From NCBI GenBank assembly GCA_016840595.1, contig JAEOSA010000044.1:1-11662 (forward strand): 11,662 bases of DNA, in the 5' to 3' direction. The notes below the pieces were generated by a model that made no database searches, was not told the DNA's origin, and worked only from the letters and a program-made list of their open reading frames with translations. Shown in pieces: positions 6,681 through 11,662 of this stretch. This DNA is from Candidatus Hermodarchaeota archaeon. GTDB lineage: Archaea > Asgardarchaeota > Hermodarchaeia > Hermodarchaeales > Hermodarchaeaceae. Both the position numbers and the translations under genes were made by a program. Every line of letters begins with the position of its first letter. The first letter of the stretch is position 1.

Positions 6681-6725
6681 CGCCCGTAAACTTCACGTGA
6701 GGTTAACGGGCGCTTTCATTTTTTT
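6681..6725 (+). terminator. Intrinsic-type terminator after the 7TM gene
   Basis: CGCCCGTAAACTTC (6681-6694) pairs with GAGGTTAACGGGCG (6699-6712) over 14 positions with one mismatch and one G-U pair, loop ACGT. It is followed by TTTCATTTTTTT (6714-6725). It begins 18 bases after the stop codon. This is the clearest terminator in the window. Confidence 0.8.
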
Positions 6726-6827
6726 AAAACTCAAAAAATGGTGGAGGCGCCCAACCGCGTGATGCGGGGGCAGCCTTCCTGTGGTCATTCCCCTTCTACC
6801 CCGCTGGGGGGCGTATCACAGAAGATC

Positions 6828-6991
6828 GGACGGGAAATCGGGTCTCCGCGGCTCATAAAAGGAGCTTTTTTGAGGTTCGGACAACGGATTTTTACGGGAG
6901 GAGTTTGGGAGGAGGGATTTGGGAGGGACAGGAATTCGGGAGTGCTTCCCGGGTGGGTTTTTGAGCCATCGGAGACCGCCGATTCTCGTCC
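6828..6991. repeat. Long imperfect inverted repeat, candidate structured RNA
   Basis: The arms at 6828-6860 and 6958-6991 pair almost throughout. 6828-6840 pairs with 6980-6991 (12 pairs, one wobble, one bulge). GGTCTCCG (6841-6848) pairs with CGGAGACC (6970-6977). GGCTCA (6850-6855) pairs with TGAGCC (6962-6967). AAAA (6857-6860) pairs with TTTT (6958-6961). About 30 pairs in all enclose a 97-base G-rich loop. Outside the arms CACAGA (6817-6822) can also pair with TCTGTG (7008-7013). It could be a noncoding RNA or a palindromic mobile element, and neither is a recognised family. Confidence 0.6.
6907..6927 (+). other. G-quadruplex motif
   Basis: Four GGG runs at 6907-6909, 6914-6916, 6921-6923 and 6925-6927 are separated by loops of 4, 4 and 1 bases, which satisfies the usual G3 N1-7 pattern. 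A further GGG lies at 6896-6898, and more runs lie at 6938-6957. It sits in the loop of the long inverted repeat. Confidence 0.5.
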
Positions 6992-7045
6992 AGGTTGCTT
7001 CCCGGTATCTGTGTCACTAAGTATTATTCTTTGGAGAAGGAGGAT

Positions 7046-7148
7046 GCGTAGTTCCGTACAATGAAACTACGCAATTGCGTAGTTACCCTGGAATTGCCAC
7101 TAAAAGAAATTGGTATTATGTTACTGGTTTCTGCGCGGTTGCGTGGTT
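7046..7148. promoter_or_regulatory. Operator-like cluster: perfect 20-bp palindrome plus extra half-sites
   Basis: AACTACGCAATTGCGTAGTT at 7065-7084 is a perfect 20-bp palindrome. Its half-site TGCGTAGTT (7076-7084) recurs in the same orientation at 7045-7053. Two degenerate overlapping copies, TGCGCGGTT (7132-7140) and TGCGTGGTT (7140-7148), stand just before the TATA-like box. The consensus TGCGYRGTT thus occurs five times in about 100 bases upstream of the zinc-ribbon/Lrp gene. Paired sites with extra half-sites are what an autoregulating Lrp-family protein would bind. The binding protein is an inference. Confidence 0.6.
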
Positions 7149-7158
7149 CTGAGTCGTC

Positions 7159-7165
7159 TTTTAAG
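7159..7165 (+). promoter_or_regulatory. TATA-like box of the zinc-ribbon/Lrp gene
   Basis: TTTTAAG lies 27-33 bases before the GTG at 7192, which would give a leaderless or very short-leader transcript. The degenerate half-sites at 7132-7148 end 10 bases upstream of it, a position where a bound regulator could affect TBP/TFB recruitment. Confidence 0.35.
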
Positions 7166-7191
7166 TTTTCCACTTTTTGTGAAAAGCGAAT

Positions 7192-8391
7192 GTGCAGATT
7201 GGGTGTTCCGTGATAAGAGTAAAGCATATCAACACCCGAACGAGAGGATTGTTGGGACATGCAACGGAAGCGGGTGGATCTGTGACGTTTAAACCCTCCG
7301 TACTGGAAGACCGAGGAGCCTGGCTATTAATCAAGCAATTACTTGACGGAAGCCTGGTCGAATTGCAGCCCATTTTGGATTCATCGTCCCCCTGTGGATT
7401 TCGCTATCCTGAGGCAGAACTCACCTTGGAAACTGATGCCAAGGATACAGTGGATAAACTGGAACAGCTTCACCGAGCAGGCCTCCTTGAGGGTGAACTG
7501 GTGGAAACCATTTTTGCGTGCCAACAATGCGAGTCACCAGATTTACATCCCCAATATCAATGTCCGAAGTGCTCAGGGGGTCGCCTTGTTCAGCATTCGA
7601 TGATCGAACACTTTTCCTGTGGTCACGTTGCTCCCCGAAGCGAATTTGAATCTAAGGGGAAAAAACTGGTTTGTCCTTCTTGCGGGCAATCGTTGGAGGG
7701 CGAACAACAGGACTACAAAGTAGAAGCAGGTTTCAATTGTCTTGATTGTAACACAATTAGTGCCCAACCTCGGCTGATGTTTAGGTGTTTTCAATGCAAA
7801 ACGCTCTCCTCAGCTTCTGAGATGAAAGGGCGGGCATTGTATGTTTATCGGTTGAATATGGCACATCGTGGTGACATCATTCATTATCTGGGATATTATC
7901 CTACACCAGAAGCCGAAAAACCATCACGTCGAAAGCACCGGGTTGATCTTGATGAGATGGATCGACGGATTCTGAACCTACTGCAACAGGACGCGCGAAT
8001 GTCATTTCGGAATTTGTCTCGTCGGTTAAAGGTCAGTGACGCAACGATTCGGAGTCGGGTTGCCCGACTGGAGCAGAATAACACCATCAAAGGGTTTAGC
8101 ACGATGATTGATCCTCAGCGAGTGGGCATGGATGTTTTCGGGCTAATCCAATTGGAGGTTGAAGCCAATCAGTTGACGAAGTTCACCGAGGCTATGCGGG
8201 CAGTTGAAGAAGTGAAGCTTGTAATGGAAACCGGTGAACGCCAGAACCTTATACTACTGGTTAGTTTTACAACGCGTGATGCTCTGAACGCATTTTTGGA
8301 TCAGCAAATTCGTGGTAAGTCAGGTATACAGCTTCTTACTGTCACAATCGCGTTAGGGCTTCGAAAATATGATTGGACGATGCGTCTTTAG
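7192..8391 (+). CDS. Lrp/AsnC-family regulator with N-terminal multi-zinc-ribbon (TackOD1-like) module
   Basis: The protein has 399 residues from a GTG at 7192. A second GTG at 7210, preceded by GGGTG, would shorten it by six. Residues 1-65 are of unknown type. From GFRYP (69-73) there is a zinc-binding module with C110/C113, C124/C127, H140/C143, C161/C164, C183/C186 and C199/C202, about three zinc ribbons. A basic linker (about 240-250) leads to a classic AsnC-type HTH (about 252-300: LDEMDRRILNLLQQDARMSF, then ATIRSRVARLE) and a RAM effector/oligomerisation domain (about 312-392). A usual Lrp protein has only the last 150 residues, so this is a sensor-like fusion to a DNA-binding regulator. 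The operator-like repeats upstream suggest autoregulation. Metal, redox or ligand sensing by the ribbons is inferred. The module's match in 390-1298 suggests a common signal. Confidence 0.88.
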   Translation: MQIGCSVIRVKHINTRTRGLLGHATEAGGSVTFKPSVLEDRGAWLLIKQLLDGSLVELQPILDSSSPCGFRYPEAELTLETDAKDTVDKLEQLHRAGLLEGELVETIFACQQCESPDLHPQYQCPKCSGGRLVQHSMIEHFSCGHVAPRSEFESKGKKLVCPSCGQSLEGEQQDYKVEAGFNCLDCNTISAQPRLMFRCFQCKTLSSASEMKGRALYVYRLNMAHRGDIIHYLGYYPTPEAEKPSRRKHRVDLDEMDRRILNLLQQDARMSFRNLSRRLKVSDATIRSRVARLEQNNTIKGFSTMIDPQRVGMDVFGLIQLEVEANQLTKFTEAMRAVEEVKLVMETGERQNLILLVSFTTRDALNAFLDQQIRGKSGIQLLTVTIALGLRKYDWTMRL

Positions 8392-8536
8392 CCGTCTCTT
8401 TTGTGCGAAATTGTTGAATTTTAGTGAAAGTTGTGAACCTCTTACTCATAATCGAAGATTCATGTACTGGCGACAACCTTTTTGAACTGATGTAAACTCA
8501 TACTATCTCAGGAAAAAACATCTTGAGGCGGCTTGT

Positions 8537-9325
8537 GTGTCAGACCTCCAGAAGCTCTTGGAAGATGGGGAAACTCAGAAAGCCCTAGCGCTAGTTAACG
8601 AAGATGAGTATGCTTGGGAGGATCTCCTGGGGTTGCTCGAAGGAGCGGATGAGGACATGCAACGATCGGCTTTCGAAATTGTTTCTAAGGCAGGGGACCA
8701 TCCTCGGCTACTCGAAGCATTACCCATGTTAATTCTGGGACTTTCGAGTGATGAAGATGATATTTGCCGGTATGCTGCAGAGGCTATGTACTATATGGGT
8801 TCAGATGCTGCAGAAGCTTCTGAGTCACTATCATCCCTGTTAATACATGATGATGATGAAGTCCGAAGGGCCGTGGCTCGCGTCTTTTCACAAATGGGTT
8901 CATCTGCCATTGATGGAAAGGATGCACTCACTGATGCCCTGTCTGACAGTGATGAAGTGGTCCGGGGTGAAGCCGCGCTAGCTCTTGGGAACTTGGGGAA
9001 TGAGGTGCCAGAAGCCGTTCCACGGCTGATTAATCTTCTTACAGATGAGGAAGAATTCATCCACGATGGAGAGAGCATAGAGGTTCGCAATGCTGCCAAG
9101 ACTGCACTTGAACAAATCGGTTCTGATGCAGTACCCGGGCTTTTAGAGGCAATGCGCGGGGATCGCCCTGAGCAAAGAGCCATTGCCGTAAACACATTAG
9201 CAGGTATGGACTCATTACCCGAAGAAGCCGTTAAAGACATTGAAGAAGCTGTTCAGGATCCGGATGAGTCTGTTCAAGCTGCTGCTCGGAGTGCAATGAA
9301 ACGAATCAAAGCGATCAAGAATTAA
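8537..9325 (+). CDS. HEAT-repeat protein (PBS-lyase HEAT-like)
   Basis: The protein has 262 residues from a GTG with GAGG nine bases upstream (8524-8527). It is strongly acidic and made of tandem helical pairs of about 30-38 residues. Repeats can be placed at about 62-97, 98-130, 131-160, 162-198, 200-230 and 231-260. They carry the recurrent pattern of a D/E-rich turn followed by VRxxAAxALGxxG (for example VVRGEAALALGNLG, 141-154). One repeat has an insertion, EEEFIHDGESIE (171-182). Such solenoids are protein-binding scaffolds. The catalytic lyase function of the namesake family is not implied, since these repeats are widespread in archaea. There is no signal peptide or membrane helix. Its stop shares the TTAA at 9322-9325 with the stop of the convergent DUF2085 gene. 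The partner is unknown. Confidence 0.88.
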   Translation: MSDLQKLLEDGETQKALALVNEDEYAWEDLLGLLEGADEDMQRSAFEIVSKAGDHPRLLEALPMLILGLSSDEDDICRYAAEAMYYMGSDAAEASESLSSLLIHDDDEVRRAVARVFSQMGSSAIDGKDALTDALSDSDEVVRGEAALALGNLGNEVPEAVPRLINLLTDEEEFIHDGESIEVRNAAKTALEQIGSDAVPGLLEAMRGDRPEQRAIAVNTLAGMDSLPEEAVKDIEEAVQDPDESVQAAARSAMKRIKAIKN

Positions 9326-9825
9326 CTCGCTTCCAGTTCCGTGTCATAATCTTCTTCTAACTCACTTTCAGGTGGATTACGGCGATCAATCTTACCGAAT
9401 ATGACGAGAAAGAGTAGGACTCCAATAAAGACGGGAATCTTCAGGATGAAACCGTTTGGAGATATTAAATACCAGACGAGGGAGAATCCTGCAGGGAAGC
9501 CAGTGCCAAAGCGTAGAGCATTACGACTTTCTCGTAACGCAAGTCGTTGGGTTGACCAATCAAGCATGGCGGGAAGAGCTAGACCAATCGCGATGACGGT
9601 TGTGCCAATTGTACCAAGACTATAGAAGAATGGGAAAAAGAGTAACATGACAAATGAAATGGGAAAGCCGATTATAATCCCAAGATAAAATCCAGAACAC
9701 CGTGCACAGACAAAATAGGTGCGACCATTAAGTTGAACCTTGAACGCATGAATCTGTTTGTGATAAAAAAAGCTGAGAATGTAACCCAAAAGCCGTTTTA
9801 GTGGATTCACACTCATTGACCTCAT
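9322..9825 (-). CDS. DUF2085 small membrane protein
   Basis: The protein has 167 residues from the ATG at 9825. A TTG at 9858 would overlap nadE by 14 bases. An ATG at 9816 and a GTG at 9810 are also possible, because GAGGT precedes them. Family marks are the early histidine (FYHKQ, H22), the CARCSGFYLG motif (C40, C43), the DWSTQ string (89-93) and RNALRFGTGFPAGF (101-114). Three to four membrane helices follow at about 44-64, 68-88, 108-121 and 129-145, then an acidic tail. DUF2085 proteins have no assigned biochemical role; the paired cysteines and histidine could bind metal. It is the last gene of the NAD operon, nearly touching nadE, so it is probably co-translated. A link to NAD metabolism or precursor uptake is an inference from position only. 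Confidence 0.82.
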   Translation of the reverse strand: MRSMSVNPLKRLLGYILSFFYHKQIHAFKVQLNGRTYFVCARCSGFYLGIIIGFPISFVMLLFFPFFYSLGTIGTTVIAIGLALPAMLDWSTQRLALRESRNALRFGTGFPAGFSLVWYLISPNGFILKIPVFIGVLLFLVIFGKIDRRNPPESELEEDYDTELEAS

Positions 9826-9844
9826 AGAAGCGGATAGTGAATAG

Positions 9845-10600
9845 TTATCTGGGACCAACCGGGGGGAGTTGCCGTTTATGTTTATTATCCGCTATACGTT
9901 TTTGGAATTTTTGAATTTCTTCTTCAGTCAACCCTTGTGGTGTTTCACCTGAAATGAGCGCATCTAGTTGATCGTAACTGGCGCCTAATTCACCTTCATC
10001 GGTTTGTCCCGGCCATAATCCAGGGCTTGGGGTTTTGGAAATAATCTTCTCGGGTATGCCAAGATAGTCAGCCAGCCCTCTGATTTCATGTTTCAGGAAA
10101 CCACCCAATGGTAGAAGATCAACTCCCCCATCTCCATATTTGGTGAAGAAACCTAGCGTGAGTTCAGTTCGGTTACTGGTTCCAGCAACGAGCCGGTTAA
10201 GACGGTTTGATTCATAGTACAAGGCGACCATTCGTAATCGTGCTTTGATGTTGGCGAGGGGAATGGTGATCGGTGTATCGGTTTGAAGGTCAAGTCTGGT
10301 AAGAAATATTTCATACACGGGAGTAAGGTCATAGATACGAAATTCAATGTCGAAATGTTTTGCTAGTGCTCTTGCATCGTCGATATCTTCGGCAGATGAG
10401 TATCCACAGGGGAGAATGAGTCCTAGGGTAGCATCTGTTGCCCGTCGGCATAAAACTGATGTCACGCTAGAATCGATACCTCCAGAGATGCCTATTACAT
10501 AACCAGTGCATCCGCTTTTCTTGAGTTGTTGCTTAAGCCACTTGGTTATTTTTTCTTCAATTTCTGGATAATTTATCGTAGGGTTCATCTTTCTAATCAT
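9845..10600 (-). CDS. nadE: NAD synthetase, ammonia-dependent type
   Basis: The protein has 251 residues. It converts nicotinate adenine dinucleotide to NAD using ATP and ammonia, the last step of NAD synthesis in the cytoplasm. Visible motifs are the ATP-pyrophosphatase loop SGGIDSS (39-45), NIKARLRM (117-124), GTSNRTE (140-146), the GDGG loop (156-159), and the substrate-closing segment PSPGLWPGQTDEGELG (191-206). There is no N-terminal nitrilase-type glutaminase domain, so ammonia rather than glutamine is the expected nitrogen donor. The ATG overlaps the nadC stop as ATGA (10597-10600), which implies translational coupling. A second ATG four codons later (MNPTINYP) is possible. Length and motifs are ordinary for the archaeal family. 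Confidence 0.96.
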   Translation of the reverse strand: MIRKMNPTINYPEIEEKITKWLKQQLKKSGCTGYVIGISGGIDSSVTSVLCRRATDATLGLILPCGYSSAEDIDDARALAKHFDIEFRIYDLTPVYEIFLTRLDLQTDTPITIPLANIKARLRMVALYYESNRLNRLVAGTSNRTELTLGFFTKYGDGGVDLLPLGGFLKHEIRGLADYLGIPEKIISKTPSPGLWPGQTDEGELGASYDQLDALISGETPQGLTEEEIQKFQKRIADNKHKRQLPPVGPR

Positions 10601-11502
10601 CTCTCTGAAGATTGTTGTCGATTGACTGGAGTAATGTCAATACTCAAATCTAAAGCGGGTACTGAGTGTGTCAACCATCCCATTGAGATTACATCTACAC
10701 CAGTTTTAGCATATTTGATAATATTTTCAGGTGAGATATTACCCGAGACCTCAAGAATGGGAGTTGGAGTTAGTTTCAGTTGATGAATTCTTTTCACAAT
10801 GGAGGATACTTGTTCTGGTGTCATGTTATCGAGTAAAATAGCATCCACCTTTGAGTTAGCTGCCGTAATTGCTGCTTCTGGGCTAGATACTTCAATTTCA
10901 ATTGGACAGGTGAAGCTAGCATTTTCACGAGCGAAGTTGATGGCATCAGTGATATCTCCGTAAAAAGCAAGATGGTTATCTTTGATGAGAATTGCGTCAT
11001 CTAATCGCCATCGGTGCGAATCACCACCTCCAAGCACTACTGCGAGTTTGTCGAAATATCGAAGCAGAGGAGCTGTTTTTCGGGTTGCAGCAATCCGAAT
11101 ATGAGGGTTGGATTTTCTTGCTTTCGTAACTAGATTAGCAGTAGTCGTGGCAATACCACACATACGCTGGAGTAAATTGAGTAGTGTTCTTTCGATGGTT
11201 AACAGAGGTGCTGCGAGTCCTTGGATTTCTAGAAGCGTTGTATTTGCTTTTACAGGTGAACCATCTTTTTGTATAACAGAAAATGAACAATTAAAATCAG
11301 ACAAAATAACCGATGCTATCTCCATTCCTGCTGCTATACCCGCTTCACGGGTAAAGAGTCTAGCCTTCGCATATTCTTCTTTAGATATTAATGCAGATGT
11401 AGTGATATCCCCATATCCAACATCTTCATCTAGCATAGTGTAAAATTTTTGGAGTATTAATTGATGAGGGAGCCCGTTCGGAGTCAAGGGGAAATGTGTC
11501 AT
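10597..11502 (-). CDS. nadC: Nicotinate-nucleotide pyrophosphorylase (quinolinate phosphoribosyltransferase)
   Basis: The protein has 301 residues. It converts quinolinate and PRPP to nicotinate mononucleotide, CO2 and pyrophosphate. Visible marks of the type II phosphoribosyltransferase family are the N-terminal EDVGYGDIT (26-34), ERTLLNLLQRMCGIATTT (104-121), TRKT (140-143), the GGGDSHR loop (158-164), IKDNH (173-177), EVS (204-206), LDNM (224-227) and EVSGNI (251-256). All expected basic substrate-binding residues are present. The ATG at 11502 is supported by GGTGA seven bases upstream. The gene follows the nadA fragment after 78 bases and overlaps nadE by four, so it is the middle gene of the NAD operon. 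Confidence 0.97.
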   Translation of the reverse strand: MTHFPLTPNGLPHQLILQKFYTMLDEDVGYGDITTSALISKEEYAKARLFTREAGIAAGMEIASVILSDFNCSFSVIQKDGSPVKANTTLLEIQGLAAPLLTIERTLLNLLQRMCGIATTTANLVTKARKSNPHIRIAATRKTAPLLRYFDKLAVVLGGGDSHRWRLDDAILIKDNHLAFYGDITDAINFARENASFTCPIEIEVSSPEAAITAANSKVDAILLDNMTPEQVSSIVKRIHQLKLTPTPILEVSGNISPENIIKYAKTGVDVISMGWLTHSVPALDLSIDITPVNRQQSSER

Positions 11503-11580
11503 TTCTTCTCACCTGTTTTTATCTAGTTCAATTGAGTGTAACTCCTAAAAAGCTTCTATCCGCCTGAATTTTCATTCACA

Positions 11581-11662
11581 CTATGTTGTTATGTCGAGCA
11601 TTCGCTGTATAGCTTTACGTGCCCTTTTGGCGATCGAGGCCGCAACAGTGATGGGATATTGA
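11581..11662 (-). CDS. nadA: Quinolinate synthase, C-terminal end (partial)
   Basis: Only the last 26 codons lie in the window. They read QYPITVAASIAKRARKAIQR and then MLDITT, followed by TAG. The pattern ITV..xIAxxAxxAIxRML is how quinolinate synthases typically end. Its place directly before nadC and nadE on the same strand fits the standard nadA-nadC order. NadA uses a [4Fe-4S] cluster to condense iminoaspartate with dihydroxyacetone phosphate, but none of its cluster ligands are in view. The identification depends strongly on context. Confidence 0.72.
   Translation of the reverse strand, partial: QYPITVAASIAKRARKAIQRMLDITT

Larger units (their letters stand above)
6726..7190. other. G-rich noncoding region with large structured element and operator cluster
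   Basis: An open frame runs from 6738 to 7064, but its product is low in structure and unlike a protein. The region instead holds: nested stems CGCCC/GGGCG (6748-6752 with 6809-6813) and GCGGGG/CCCCGC (6764-6769 with 6799-6804); the long inverted repeat at 6828-6991; a G-quadruplex motif; and the repeat cluster before the zinc-ribbon/Lrp gene. The T/A-rich string TTTTTAAAAC at 6721-6730 could serve as a TATA box for an RNA starting near 6750. No tRNA, SRP RNA or RNase P RNA hallmark was recognised. Confidence 0.5.

Noticed and set aside
6740..7020. SRP RNA or RNase P RNA in the structured region
   Set aside because: The long rod-like stem suggested it, but the conserved SRP helix 8 loop sequences and the RNase P core motifs are not visible on either strand.
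6738..7064. Open frame of 108 codons on the plus strand
   Set aside because: Product is rich in G, R, P and S without secondary-structure logic. It runs through the long inverted repeat and G-quadruplex motif; the absence of stops is explained by high G content.
7041..7064. Mini-frame ATGCGTAGTTCCGTACAATG behind GGAGG
   Set aside because: Six codons only, with almost no spacing between GGAGG and ATG. The sequence is better explained as the first copy of the operator repeat.
8791..9240. 149-codon minus-strand open frame within the HEAT gene
   Set aside because: Serine/alanine-rich shadow created by the codon pattern of the acidic repeat protein on the other strand.

Overview
The window looks like a piece of archaeal chromosome at moderate, slightly AT-rich composition. 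The signs are TATA-type promoter elements (TTTATATA ahead of one gene, TTTAAA or TTTATAA ahead of others), GGTGA/GGAGG ribosome binding sites, an Lrp/AsnC-family regulator, a small 2[4Fe-4S] ferredoxin and a de novo NAD operon. Two proteins carry a multi-zinc-ribbon module that resembles TackOD1, and one of them has a longin-like N-terminus. That combination makes an Asgard or TACK-related archaeon the best guess, but this assignment is an inference.

Layout. 1-300: ferredoxin (+). 390-1298: longin-like plus zinc-ribbon protein (-), preceded by a previously uncalled 52-residue single-helix membrane peptide (1384-1542, -). 1834-3234 and 3948-5351: two divergent, collinear paralogues (+), each built as two consecutive Lrp-like units. 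Between them lies a small unknown gene on the other strand (3332-3598). 5352-5949: about 600 bases without a convincing gene, with several hairpins and a homopurine tract. 5950-6663: a seven-helix membrane protein (+) with a clear promoter and terminator. 6681-7190: a GC-rich, G-skewed noncoding stretch with a very long imperfect inverted repeat, a G-quadruplex motif and, just before the next gene, a perfect 20-bp palindrome with extra half-sites. 7192-8391: a regulator joining the zinc-ribbon module to an Lrp/AsnC HTH and RAM domain (+). 8537-9325: an acidic HEAT-repeat protein (+). 9322-11662: the minus-strand operon nadA (partial) - nadC - nadE - DUF2085 membrane protein.

How the genes may work together. 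The right end is an ordinary biosynthetic operon: quinolinate synthase, quinolinate phosphoribosyltransferase and NAD synthetase make NAD, with a small membrane protein at the end. The left two thirds is dominated by regulators. Three proteins carry Lrp-like DNA-binding units. Two proteins share the GFRYP plus three-zinc-ribbon module with nearly identical cysteine spacing. There is also an unassigned 7TM protein. The best candidates for something undescribed are the shared zinc-ribbon module with two different partners, the double-unit Lrp-like paralogues, the operator-like palindrome cluster before the zinc-ribbon/Lrp gene, and the large inverted-repeat element at 6828-6991. No CRISPR, tRNA, rRNA or insertion sequence was recognised.
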